Assembly: GCA_963576475.1 (NCBI GenBank)
Contig: OY754990.1
Span: 15,024,206-15,088,205 of the forward strand
Direction of reading: 5' to 3'
Source: Molanna angustata
Lineage: Eukaryota; Arthropoda; Insecta; Trichoptera; Molannidae
Length of the DNA: 64,000 bases
A program made the translations under genes and the position numbers. The notes below the pieces were generated by a model. The model ran no database searches, was not told where the DNA came from, and worked only from the letters and a program-made list of their open reading frames with translations. How positions within the stretch are numbered: position 1 is the stretch's first letter; each line of letters starts with the position of its first letter. Below, one piece after another: positions 33,637 to 43,929 of the stretch.

Positions 33637-33773
33637 GTTAATATGTTATAAAAAAATATAAAAATACTTGGTTATAGTTATATTGTATTTATTATATTAT
33701 TGACGCGTTTCGTGCAAAGCACATCGTCAGAATAAAAACCAAGTATTTTTATATTTTTTTATAACATATTAAC
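33637..33773. repeat. Perfect 37-bp inverted repeat
   Basis: The arms 33637-33673 and 33737-33773 are exact reverse complements (from GTTAATATGTTATAAAAAAA to ATACTTGGTT in the left arm), separated by 63 bases. The enclosed loop contains the hammerhead-like motif. Perfect arms suggest a recent origin or selection for folding. Confidence 0.9.
33702..33730 (-). ncRNA. Hammerhead-ribozyme-like core
   Basis: The minus strand reads CTGACGA, then TGTGCTTTGCAC, then GAAAC, GC and GTC. CUGANGA and GAAA are the two invariant hammerhead boxes. GTGC/GCAC forms stem II around TTT, and AC/GT gives a minimal stem III before the cleavage-site GTC. The long arms at 33637-33773 would supply stem I. Minimal hammerheads of this kind are known in Penelope-like retroelements. 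An extra T at the base of stem II is a defect, so activity is uncertain. Confidence 0.45.
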
Positions 33774-34284
33774 GTACAATGGAGTTCTATCAAGAATTGT
33801 CGATCGACAAACTAAACTTAGAAAAAAAAGTTATTCGCATCAGCACGTGTGTCTAATGTTGGTGTTCCCTGACTTGACTGATGGGGTACAAGGCGATGGA
33901 AGCACATACTATTTTAACAGACAAACGTACATATTATATATACCTTCTGTCACATCATTTTCTCACACAGACAGGTACAAAGGGGATATCTTTTTGGACC
34001 ATTTCGTTTAGTGCGGTGAACGAAAGGTATTTTAAGCAAAGGATATGGGTTAAGAACGTAGATAATACAGTTCGCCTTTATACCTGAAGATTGGTACACA
34101 AAGTTGAGTGGAATCCAAATACATACAGATTATAAAGTATGACAAAATAATAAACAAAAATAAAAACCTATCAACATGTGGTGTATTCAAATAAGGCACA
34201 ATTGATGTTTAATTGCGTTTATTTGAACACCACGTAAACGTCAAAACAATTCAATATTAATTTATAATATATTTATATATTGGT
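33774..34284. other. No recognised feature
   Basis: AT-rich sequence with short open frames and no motif or shared repeat noticed. Confidence 0.35.
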
Positions 34285-34430
34285 CAGAACACTCAGAGAC
34301 AGAATCCTCAATGAGGAGATCCGCCGAACCTGCAATGTGGAGGATATTGTAAGGTGGAGTAGGCAAAGAAGACGATACTGGTGAGATCGTGTAGAGAGGA
34401 TGAATCCAGAAAGGCTGCCAAAGATTGCGT
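34285..34430 (+). pseudogene. RTE-like LINE scrap
   Basis: Codons TLRDRILNEEIRRTCNVEDI, RWSRQRRRYW, a stop, then RVERMNPERLPKIA. This is the LR-R-NEEIR...R--W-DHV-RM region of RTE-type elements, seen again at 55.8 kb. Confidence 0.65.
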
Positions 34431-34432
34431 TC

Positions 34433-34610
34433 TGTATTTATTATTATTTATTTATTTATTTATTTATTATTAAAAATAACAAAGAAAAATACACAATACA
34501 ACAATATATACAATTTTTAAAAAGATACATTATAATTTTGTTTTTTTTTATGACTCAACTTCAAAAAGAGTTTTCTCGTGCTTTGAAGTGAGTCACATTT
34601 CACAAATCTC
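34433..34610 (-). mobile_element. LINE 3' tail, antisense
   Basis: TTATTATTTATTTATTTATT followed by A-rich sequence and GACTCAACTTCAAAAAGAG. It abuts the RTE scrap. No coding part. Confidence 0.45.
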
Positions 34611-34769
34611 TACAAACTATCTAGTCTACTCATATACATACATCTTAATTTAGGCACTAATCTATTTACAATAACATACATATTTAGATACAAACATACG
34701 TAATATTATATACTAGCTTTTATGTCCCGCCGTTGGCCAAGAATGTTAAATTGTGAAAGAAAAAGCAAT

Positions 34770-35480
34770 CGTTTTTATAATATTGTCACCCAATTATTTT
34801 GCAATATCAGACTATGAAAAGTGGTTTGAAATTTGATTGAGTTTAAGTATTGTAAAATGTTCAAGTGATGGCCACAACCCATTCTTTTTTATATATTGCT
34901 ATAAAGTGTGAATGAAGTATAATATTTATACAATTTCTGCTCGCATGGACTATGCGTAATGGTTTTAAATATGACTGTTTATCAACGTTGTAAAGAGATT
35001 GGTTTGGCCACAACCCCCATTTTTAAATATTATCATCGAAAACAAATTGTAATGTGTACCTATTGAAAATTTAGTAATTTTGGATGTTGGGATGTGGTTA
35101 AAATTTGATTAAACAAACGTAGGTACTGAAAAGATCTAGTATTGGTCACATCCCATTCGTTTTTATATTTTTTCATCAAGTGTGCATTATATTTTTGCTC
35201 AATTTGACTGAAAGTCTTCAGTAACGAAGAAGAAGAAGACTTGAACTATAGTAAATAGTTTTTAATTTGAATATAAATGTTGTGAAGAGTTCAGTAATGG
35301 CCACAACCCCCATTCTTTAAATATTAGGTGTTGAAAATTATTCAAAATAGGATGATATAAATGGTTTAAATTTAATTAAACAAAAGTATTGAAAAGATTC
35401 TAGTGCAGGTTATATCGTCACATCCCATATCCCATTCATTTCATATGTATTTTCATCAAGTGTGCATATCGTTAATAATA
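34770..35480. repeat. Degenerate ~150-bp tandem repeat
   Basis: Blocks recur in order: GGTTTAAATTTGATTAAACA, then TTGAAAAGATTCTAGT, then a GGTCACATCCCATTCGTTTT or GGCCACAACCCCCATTCTTT block, then TTTTCATCAAGTGTGCAT. At least four to five diverged units exist, alternating between the CACATCCCATTC and CACAACCCCCATT types. No coding content. Confidence 0.6.
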
Positions 35481-35980
35481 TTTCTGCACAATAGACTATT
35501 AGACTTAAAACTAACCCAAAAGACTAAATAAAAAAGAGAAAAATAAGTATAAGACTATAAGAAATAGTTTGTATAAAAAACTATTCCAATGGTCTACATA
35601 AAATAAGTAAAAATACATATACCTAATAGAAGAATTAGACTATTGGAAATAGATTGTATAAAAGCTCACCCAAAGGTCTACAAAAAAGAAGAAGAAGAAT
35701 ATTTAGACTATTGGAAATAGTTTGTATAAATACTGACCAAAAGGTCTACATAAAAGAAAATGAATAAGACTATTGGAAATAGTTTGTATTAAAACTCTCC
35801 CAAAAGTCTACGTACTTAAATGAAGAAGAATAATAATTAGACTAAAGGAAATAATTTTTATAAAAAAATGACCCAAATGTAAACATAAAAGAAGAAGAAG
35901 ATGAATTAGACAATAGGAAATAGTTTGTATAAAAACTGCCCTAAAGGTCTACATAAAATTAAGAAGAAACAGAATTAGAC
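35480..35980 (+). repeat. ~60-bp degenerate tandem repeat, about 8 units
   Basis: The unit is like TTAGACTATTGGAAATAGTT, TGTATAAAAACT, CCCAAAGGTCTACATAAAAG and AAGAAGAAGAA. Units differ by substitutions and variable GAA runs. Confidence 0.8.
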
Positions 35981-35989
35981 TCCAGGACC

Positions 35990-36160
35990 CGCCGCTTCAG
36001 GCCCTTCAGTACCTCCCGTCCCTTTAATCCCTCATTACGTCCCTTCCCATCAGACCCTTCACTACCTTCCGTCCCTTCAGGCAGTTTTATACCTCCCGTC
36101 CCTTCAGGCCCTTTAGTGCATCCCTTCCCTTCATTACATCCCGTCCCATCAGTCGGTTAA
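35990..36160 (+). repeat. CT-rich short tandem repeat
   Basis: Words such as CCCTTCAG, TACCTCCCGTCCC and TTCAGGCCC recur in irregular order, like an imperfect repeat of about 55 bases. It stands between two unrelated arrays. Confidence 0.7.
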
Positions 36161-36162
36161 GA

Positions 36163-36790
36163 AAAGTTTAAATCCAGAAACCATCCTGGAAGAACCGCGA
36201 AGAGATGAAAGAACATTCTTTTCCCAGGATGCTCTACTTAATAGGTAAAATGACTAAATACACGAAGAAGAAGAAAAAAGTTTAAACCCAGATACCTGCG
36301 AAGAGATGGAAGGACAGTTGGACCTTCTTCTCCCAGGATTCTCCAACTTCATAGGTAAAATGACCAAAAATACACGATGAAGAAGAAGAAGAAGAAATAA
36401 GTTTAAATCCAGATACCTGCGAAGAGATGGAAGGAAAATTGGACATTCTTCTCCCAGGTTAGTCCACCTTCAAAGGTAAAATGACCAAATAGACGATGAA
36501 GAAGAAGAAGAAAAAAGTTTAAATCCAGAAACCTGCGAAGAGATGGAAGGAAAATTGGACCTTCATCTCCCAGGATAGTTCATCTTCATAGGTAAGATGA
36601 CCAAGTACACGTTGAAGAAAAAGAAGAAAAAAGTTTATATGCAGAACCCGTCCTGGAAGACCTGTGAAGAGATGGAGGGACAGTCGGACCTTCTTTTCCC
36701 AGGATACTCCCCCTTCATAGGTAAAACGACCAAATACACGAAGAAGAAGAAGAATAAGAAAAAAGTTTAAATCCAAAAACCATCCTGGGC
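36163..36790 (+). repeat. ~115-bp tandem array of RTE-like 3' ends
   Basis: Units start AAAGTTTAAATCCAGAAACC at about 36163, 36277, 36401, 36514, 36628 and 36761. The fourth and fifth encode, or nearly encode, PGRPVKRWRDS-TFFSQD followed by a stop and a GAAGAAGAAGAA tail. That is the GRPxKRW-D motif and tail of an RTE-like LINE (compare 55.9 kb). The array therefore consists of repeated LINE 3' termini, each with its own tail remnant. Confidence 0.75.
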
Positions 36791-36809
36791 ATACGCTCGA
36801 CAATTCACC

Positions 36810-37680
36810 AAAGTTTCATTATAATCGGACAAACGGTTGATAAATAAATAAATAAAATAATTTTCCTATAGGAAATCAGTATAGGTATATTATTGTTGAT
36901 TTGTAAGTAAATAGTATTAGGTAGGTACCTACCTACAACAACCTTCTAAATAAATTCGATTCCTAACAAATTTTATTTGAATATCACATTCTTTCTGTAG
37001 CCATGGAAACGATTCGAACACGTAAGTAATATCGAATGGTTCGGATACATTTTTTGAATATGTAGGTACCTACATTGGTTTGTTCGATGCCATAAAAATG
37101 AAAATTGTCCGAAATATCAAATATTATATACAAATTATGCAATTTTATTATGCCCATATCTTTACTAATAATTAACAGACTTTTACAATATACGTCTTTA
37201 AACTTGCTGTAATGTCTTGTGTTTCATTTTATTATTTCATATTTATATTTATTTCAAAGGTTTATTATTTTCAAGAACATATTCATTCGGTAGGAAAATG
37301 AAATATTGTATGAAAAGATATTAAAATGGCGGCATTTATGTACAAAACGCTTACTTTAAAAATAAGTTAAACATTATAATTATACAAAATATTCACCATG
37401 TTTTTCACTTAAACGCTAAGTTATACTTGAAAGTAAATTTTTTTCGTGTAAATACGTACTTCTAACTTTTAAACTAACAGATATATGCGTGCAAAATGTA
37501 CACTTTTTTGACAGATACGACTTGGAAAATTTTGTATGAAAAAAATAATTATTGAAATATTTTTAAAATTCAGCATTTTTATCGCATTATTTTTAGCGTG
37601 ACACTGCATCAGGTATACAGGTACACGTTCGCACATAAATTAGATTTTTAGATGCTCTTGGTTTTTCAGAAGGCGTGAGA
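36810..37680. other. No recognised feature
   Basis: AT-rich, without motifs or repeats that I can connect to other parts of the window. Confidence 0.4.
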
Positions 37681-37689
37681 CAAACACAC

Positions 37690-38341
37690 ACATACACACA
37701 CACATACACTAACATTTTGATTGCTTTATTACTTTAGATAAAGAGAGAAAAAAAATACAAAAATTGGTCTGTAGAATAAATAAAAATACACAAATTGAAA
37801 ATAAACAATACACAATGAATACACAAGAAAAATGTTACTTCAAAAAGTCTTTCAGCAATACCAAGAACCCACCAAAATTATTTTGCGCCACTATTCTCAT
37901 ATCCACTGGTAAATCATTAAACCACTTCACCCCATAATATGAATAATGATTTTGGCCAAAAGATGTATTTTTCTTTGGGATCTTTATCATTCCACTTGTG
38001 CGAGGACAAATTCTTAGATTGTCTATAGGGTGAATTTGGTTAGTGAAATATTCTTTACATATTTGTTTAATTGCATTTATTTTATATAACATATTTAATT
38101 TTTTAACTTTAAATTGAGAAAATAACTCTTCAGTGGGAAAACCGCTTGGCTTTACTAAAATAATTTTAATAATTTTTCTTTGTATGGTATATAATAATTT
38201 AAAGTGAGCAGGATACGACCCTCCCCATCCAATTATTCCATATTGCATCACAGACTGAGCCAATGCATAATATGTCATTCTAAGCATTTCAATATCCTGA
38301 AAATTTCTTATACGGTAAAAAACATAAAATATTTTATGCAA
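37690..38341 (-). pseudogene. LINE reverse transcriptase, C-terminal 168 residues
   Basis: The open frame 37835-38341 encodes YALAQSVMQYGIIGWGGSYP, IQRKIIKIILVKP, FPTEELFSQFKV, NTSFGQNHYSYYGVKWFNDL and LLKDFLK before the stop. The QYGIIGWGG and KWFNDLP motifs also occur in the LINE at 39.1 kb, so the two are related. The 3' UTR continues to about 37690, next to CA repeats. Catalytic motifs are absent. Confidence 0.8.
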
Positions 38342-38379
38342 TCTTTCAGTATTGTTTCAGTATTTTAAATTGACGCGCC

Positions 38380-38838
38380 AAAATAATAAAATCATCATTT
38401 ATCAGCGCTATGGTACGAACTGCCTTCCCCTCCATACCTCTCCCTAACATTTACCTTCCTATCCAACCTTCAAGGCCAATCAGCCAGTCGTCGTCGTTCG
38501 CCTGTCGCAAGCACTGTCACATTTCGCTCGCTGTCGTTTGTGTTACGTACAATTCGTTCGTCACAAAACATCTCGTCGTGTCGTTATAAGAAAATTCTCG
38601 TAAAGTGAAAAATTTATCAGTGCAACAGTGAATCGAATATTTGGTGAGTCCTATCTCAAATCCTTTCGTTTCCTTGCATTTCATACAAACACAGATTGAA
38701 TATTCAATCTAATGCATAGCCTGTGACAAAATTATTGAAACTAAAATATCTTCCTTCAAATCTTCGATAATTATACAGTCCACTTTGTTTGTCGTTTTAT
38801 AGCCCGAATTGCAATTCGGCAATCGGCGCTAACAGATT
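38380..38838 (+). other. 5'-UTR-like module shared with 25.4-25.8 kb
   Basis: GTCGTCGTCGTTCGCCTGTC, a donor-like TTTGGTGAGTCC at 38639-38650, ATACAGTCCACTTTG and TTATAGCCCGAATTGCAATT occur in the same order as at 25.4-25.8 kb. It ends where an RTE-like tail begins. Not assigned to a named element. Confidence 0.3.
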
Positions 38839-38839
38839 G

Positions 38840-38975
38840 TAATGGCGCGATATACCAGAGGGACGCCGACCACTGTGAAGACCATCATAGAGATGGAGGG
38901 AGAGCTGAACATCCTCGTCCCAGGACCAGTAAAAACAGATCTTTATAGATCTAAAAAAAAGAGGAAGAAGAAGTA
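38840..38975 (+). pseudogene. RTE-like LINE 3' end
   Basis: GAGGGACGCCGACCACTGTG, then GAGATGGAGGGAGAGCTGAA and CATCCTCGTCCCAGGACCAG parallel the RRPxKRWRESWTSSSQD codons at 36.7 and 55.9 kb, with frame changes. The tail is AAAAAGAGGAAGAAGAAG. Confidence 0.6.
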
Positions 38976-39039
38976 TTCCAATTATTTCAATAATGCACAC
39001 GTAAATTTACTATACCTATATATATAACTTAAATTTACT

Positions 39040-39783
39040 TAAAAAGCTAATTTTTATTTTTCTGAGACTAAGAAATATACTTCAAACAAACTTGCTTAAA
39101 ACAATATATTTTTCATTATTTCAATCCATCTTACAATATGGCATTATATGTTGGGGGGGAGCTTTTAAAACCACTTTAGTGCCTTTAGAAGTTTTTCAAA
39201 GAATCATTATTAAAATTATATTAAAAAAGAGATTTGATTATCCAACTATTAATTTATTTCAAGAATTTAAAGTTTCAACTGTTGAAAATATCTACAAAAA
39301 AATCTCATTGTTCCAAATTCATAAAGATATTCTTACAAATTCAAACCAATTGTCATTTTCTTTAAGCAGCAGAATAAATTCACAAGGATGTATTACCATT
39401 CCTCTTTTACGTACAACTGCCTCACAACATTTCTATAAGTATAAAGGTACTAAGTGGTTTAATGAACTCCCTTTGAGTCTTAGACTCGAAAAAAATTATA
39501 GTATATTTAAAAATAAAATTAAAAAATTGTACTGATTTATTTATTAATTTTTTGTTATTTCATTCTTGTTTTGTGTAGCTTCATATTTTTTAGTAGATGT
39601 ACAATGTTTTGGTAAATGTAATAATATTAAATAGATACTCCCCTCTTTTAACACGAGATTTTATCTCAATTAAAGAGGGTTATTATGAATTATATGATGG
39701 AAATTGTATACCTTTTTAAATTATGATTTATATGTGAACATTGTTTTGTTTTTGTTAATAAATAAAAAAAAAAAAAAAAAAAT
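39040..39783 (+). mobile_element. 5'-truncated LINE with poly(A) tail
   Basis: The frame is open from about 39045 to the stop at 39535. It encodes RLRNILQTNLLKTIYFSLFQ, ILQYGIICWGGAF, IIIKIILKKRFDYPTINLFQ, FYKYKGTKWFNELPLSLR and a final KIKKLY. The 3' UTR ends with AATAAATAAAAAAAAAAAAA at 39763-39783. An intact frame and clean poly(A) suggest a fairly young insertion. The left edge is not exact. Confidence 0.85.
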
Positions 39784-39984
39784 AACAAGTGCGTTTACTG
39801 ACAGCGTGTATATTGTATCGGTACCAATACTGGACTGACTTCAGACTGTTCCTTTCGTGAAGAGATACTGTCTATTCCGGAATATACCTACAATATACAT
39901 ACCTATGTATATCTATGTGTATACGGTAAAGCCGTATACCACACAACATATGAAAACAAAAAAAAGACAATAACATTAATCAGA

Positions 39985-40200
39985 TGGGTGATGGCAGAGC
40001 GGTTAGCGCGCTTGATTAGTAATCCAGTGGTCGCGAGTTCGAATCCTGCCACGATCGTTTCGTTTCGACCGATCGACCTTAGCACAAGTATTTATGCTTA
40101 GGTTAGGGAATATATGAAAAAAAATCTCCTCTGCTGGTGATGCACACCCGCACATCTTTCGCTTGTTACCCCACATTGTGTACATTGTGTTCAAAACCAA
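39985..40200 (+). mobile_element. tRNA-derived SINE, family S2 (copy 2)
   Basis: GGTGATGGCAGAGCGGTTAG, CGCGCTTGATTAGTAATCCA and GGTCGCGAGTTCGAATCCTG give clear A and B boxes. The body CACAAGTATTTATGCTTAGG matches 32404-32625. Confidence 0.75.
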
Positions 40201-40249
40201 AGTACACTATCAATACCAATACACCACACATCCTCCTACACTTACTCGT

Positions 40250-40715
40250 TCACAATACACACAGCCCGGCTGTGGAACCAATTAACAAATGGTATAAGAG
40301 AAGCTCCTAGCTTAATGTACTTCAAGAAGCTTCCAGAAGTCACACTTCTTATCCTCATACCAATAATTCCTTTATCCTTCATCCCTTATAATATATTAAA
40401 TAAATTAAAATAAATTAAATAAATTAAATTAAATTAAATCCCTTTCTAACCTATGCTTTTCCTATTTTTGGACATTAGCATTATTATTTTAATTTGTTTT
40501 TTATATTAAATTTTGCATTTTTATATTATTTACTTTTTTGTCATGTCATTCATTTTCATTCATTTCATTCAGTTTTTATTTTTTGCTATATGTATTTTTG
40601 TACTTACTCGTACGATTATGGTTGACTGGTAGAAATTGCCTACGGGCAATAAGTCTGCCACATAATGTGATTTGTTTTGCATAATAAAAGAGTTTTATTA
40701 TTATTATTATTGTTT
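40250..40715 (+). pseudogene. LINE 3' end
   Basis: ARLWNQLTNGIREAPSLMYF marks the extreme C terminus of a reverse transcriptase. An AT-rich 3' UTR follows, with GGTTGACTGGTAGAAATTGC and GGCAATAAGTCTGCCACATA, ending in ATAATAAAAGAG and a TTATTATTATTATTG tract. Confidence 0.65.
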
Positions 40716-40779
40716 TTTTAAATTATCTTTTTTTAAAGCAGACAATGAACACCTTATTGATTTTCGTCGCAAAACACAC

Positions 40780-41115
40780 AGCCCCCATTATTAACGAGTA
40801 GATACCCAAAAAACGACATTTCGCCTCAAGCATTCGCTAAATATTGAATGATTAAAATAATTTACCACGCTGATTCGCCGCCGTCGGCGTTGGATCGAGA
40901 AGAGGTCGTGCGGGGGGTATGACGTCGGGGTCACCGATGGGGTTCTTCCTCTCCTACGAAGTTTGCCGAAGGAGCAACTTTGGCCAAACTGGATTATCCG
41001 TCCCCGAATGCCATTACGTGGGCGCCCGCTGGCACTGTGCCACATCCGAGTCCCCTCCCCCCCACACACCACCCGCCCGCTTCAGCGCGAGCATTTTCGC
41101 AATAATTATTATTTA
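40780..41115 (-). other. GC-rich segment, possible LTR-element remnant
   Basis: ACGTCGGGGTCACC at 40921-40934 matches 14 bases of the tRNA-Trp 3' end. A minus-strand frame includes WHSASGRPRNG and FGQSCSFGKLRRRG, faintly like a retroviral-type gag knuckle. The two readings are not compatible in position, so assignment stays open. Confidence 0.2.
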
Positions 41116-41279
41116 AAACAATAGTGTAGTATTATTCATTCTGCAAGTGTCACACAATGCCATAGTTTGAATTCATCTTGGCTACGTGCCGAAACGCAAT
41201 TCAAAACAATTCAGATTACAATTTATTTATTTATTTGTTAAACATTGCCTCTCGCGCAAACTAGCAGGTACTATGTCAA

Positions 41280-41430
41280 ATATCGATATAACAAACTGCT
41301 ACATTCTGAAGACTCGCGGATCAGGACACAAAACACATTAGAAAACTGTGCCTCTATCGGGAATCGAACCCGGGACCTTTGGATCAGCGGGCAGATATCC
41401 AACCAAGTGGGCCACGAAGGCCGACAAAAT
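41280..41430 (-). mobile_element. tRNA-derived SINE, family S1 (copy 2)
   Basis: The minus strand begins GTCGGCCTTCGTGGCCCAC and has GGTCCCGGGTTCGATTCCCG, with a strong B box, then GAGGCACAGTTTTCTAATGT. It is a good S1 head with part of the body. Confidence 0.8.
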
Positions 41431-41689
41431 TCAAAGAGTATGTCAATGCTGAAGGTGAATTGATTCATACATACAATCACGGCATAACCCACACTCTGGG
41501 GTAACCAGCGAAAGGTGTGCGGGTGTGACGGATGGCTTTCTTTTTTGAGGGGTTGTTGAAATTTTAGGTTATCTATATTTTTGGAAGAGAAATCTCTAAA
41601 TTCACTGAAAAAATAAAATATATATTATCTCGATAACAGTACCTACAAATTTAGAAAATTTAATTTAAATCGGTTTCGGAGATTAGCGT

Positions 41690-41930
41690 GTACGTATTTC
41701 ATTAAAATCGGTCTAGCTATTTATGAGCTCAGTGACATACACACGTACAGAAAAATTAAAAATAAACAAATATTAATGAAAATCCTGTTTCGCATTTGAT
41801 CGTATATGTCAAAAGTTGTACTGTTTGTATTAGAGCAGGTTGACATTTCTCACATCTAAATCGGTTCAGCCGTTAAGGAGGAGTTCAGTGACATACACAC
41901 GTACAGAAGAATTATATATACACTAGTTGC
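41690..41930 (+). repeat. Two copies of a 3'-end-like module
   Basis: GAGCTCAGTGACATACACAC with GTACAGAAAAATTAAAAATA (41728-41767) and GAGTTCAGTGACATACACAC with GTACAGAAGAATTATATATA (41880-41930) are each preceded by an AAATCGGT motif. This is a duplicated terminal segment of a dispersed element. The second copy abuts the Helitron-like unit. Confidence 0.55.
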
Positions 41931-41932
41931 AT

Positions 41933-42916
41933 GTAACACATGAGATCCAACTGTCGATAGCGATAGTATGTATAGTTGAAGAATATGTACCAAACTATAA
42001 ACCCATAAATACAAATTATTGAATATTGTCAGATATTTTGTTTTCTATTCTTCTATTTTGTATATATGTCAAGATAGGATAGTATGGAGGAAGGTCCTAT
42101 TTTCCTACCCAGAATATGAAAATAGCATGATGGTATGTATGTATGTTAGGAGATGAAGTATCAAACTATTAAGTCTTCTTACATATTGTGTATAGGCGAC
42201 TGCCATACAAAATGTATGAAGCAATGTCGTCACTAAATTCAATTTTTAAAAAAATTGTTAAAAAAAATTGAGATCTTCTACTACAATGCTAAAAATTTTT
42301 TATAGAAAATTAAATTATCTAGTTGGGGTGTTTCGGCTTTTTTCGATAATTGTAAAGGTTTTGGAAAAATAGGCAGTTAAACTCATAAATTTATCATAAA
42401 AAAAATACTTTTCTTAATAAAAAATGTTTGAGAAACCCTGGAATTTTTTTGAAAAAACTGATTTGAGATTTTGTATTTGTCTATGTTTGTACCAATTTTC
42501 AGCGTTCTAGCTTTTATGGTTTCTGAGATATATGGAAAAATAAAATAAAAAGTCAAAAGTTGATAACCCCTGACTGAAACAAAAATTCAAAATTCAGAGT
42601 ATAAAAGTTTTGTAGGCCTGTAACTGTTTATATATTCTGAAATTTTAGGCTCTGTAAATTGAGCGGATCAAAAGTTATAAGGGGACACCCACACACACAG
42701 ACACACAGACACACGAAATGTTCTACTCCGAATTCTGAGTAAATCCGTGTATGGAACATATATGCTGCGAAGCCTCTAAGTTGGTGGTTTTTGACTTCAA
42801 AGTTGGAAAAGCCGTGAAAAAAGTAGACCTCTCCATACAATTCTCGCGTATCCTGGCTTGAAACATTGTCGATATGTTAAGAGAACAAAGTTCTCCTGAA
42901 CAAATCGACAGTTGGA
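41933..42916 (-). mobile_element. Helitron/Helentron-like element (copy 2, full length)
   Basis: The minus strand starts TCCAACTGTCGATTTGTTCA at 42916 and ends CATGTGTTACATGCAACTAG at 41933, followed by T. It has the hairpin, CTAG end and subterminal inverted repeat of copy 1, and an ACACACACAGACACACAGAC tract at 42688-42716. It is about 984 bp, colinear with 11119-12120, and non-coding. Confidence 0.65.
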
Positions 42917-43053
42917 TAAAGATTAGAAATGCGATCATACGATATTGGTTAAAAAAAATCAGTTAAAAATTGTTTTAAACAAGTCGAAGGTATTGATATT
43001 GAGGTTAAAATATATTTAAAAAGAATGACGAAGCAAATATGTACAGTGTACAA

Positions 43054-43294
43054 TCGAAAACATTCTGACTGTAGAGGTACCTATGTACACATTCTCAAAA
43101 TCAAGAAACATCTGCTTCTGACTTCACAGAACATCGAAAACATTCTGACTGTAGAGGTACCTATGTACACATTCTCAAAATCGAGAAACATCTGCTTCTG
43201 ACTTCACAGAACATCGAAAACATTCTGACTGTAGAGGTACCTATGTACACATTCTCAAAATCGAGAAACATCTGCTTCTGACTTCACAGAACAT
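43054..43294 (+). repeat. 80-bp tandem repeat, 3 copies
   Basis: The unit runs from ATCGAAAACATTCTGACTGT through ACCTATGTACACATTCTC to CTTCTGACTTCACAGAAC, with one visible substitution (AATCAAG versus AATCGAG). No coding content. Confidence 0.95.
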
Positions 43295-43719
43295 CATTTT
43301 AAAGGTGTGTTCAATAATGATTGCCGTAGATGCATGCTCGTTTGTCTTACAGACTTCTCTCACACTGCCCTACCCAGCATCCTCCACATCGATTTCAGAC
43401 TTGAGTGGAGTTTCTCCAGATAAATCTGGCAGGATCTTTGAGATGCTGTAAATGGAAACTGCAATAGCGGTCCAGCGCTTTGATGGAATTCAACAAACTA
43501 TGCAAGGAATTCCATTTACCTCGGATGCCATGTCGAAATAAACATTGAAACAAGAAGAAACAAGAAATATAAAAAAAATGTTAAAAAGTAGAATGTTTCA
43601 TTCATACCATCACGGTATATCCGAGAACGTGGGGTGACCGGCTATAGTTGTGCGGGTGAGCATTACCTTATGAAAGATATCACGGCACATGCAATACCTA
43701 TTTTTTAAGGTTCTCGAGC

Positions 43720-43895
43720 AACTATCGGGTGCTATGTATATCAAATATTTATTTAACACGCACCCAATAACAAGTTGCCACTTTCTGGAGACTTATGATA
43801 TCAGACAATTGAAAACTGTATCTCCACCTGGAATCGAACCCAGGATCCTAAGGTCAGCAATCAGATAATTAAAAAAATGAGCGACATACGCCGGC
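43720..43895 (-). mobile_element. tRNA-derived SINE, family S1 (copy 3)
   Basis: The minus strand shows GCCGGCGTATGTCGCTC, GGATCCTGGGTTCGATTCCA with a good B box, GGAGATACAGTTTTCAATTG and CCAGAAAGTGGCAACTTGTT. The A-box side is damaged by an A-rich change. Confidence 0.75.
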
Positions 43896-43929
43896 CTAAT
43901 TGAATAACAATATCAGACCCAGAATGCTT

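Noticed and set aside
40915..40940. Second tRNA-Trp primer-binding site
   Set aside because: 14 bases match, but the CCA end is changed to CCG, no LTR is visible beside it, and the nearby frame hints at internal gag sequence instead.
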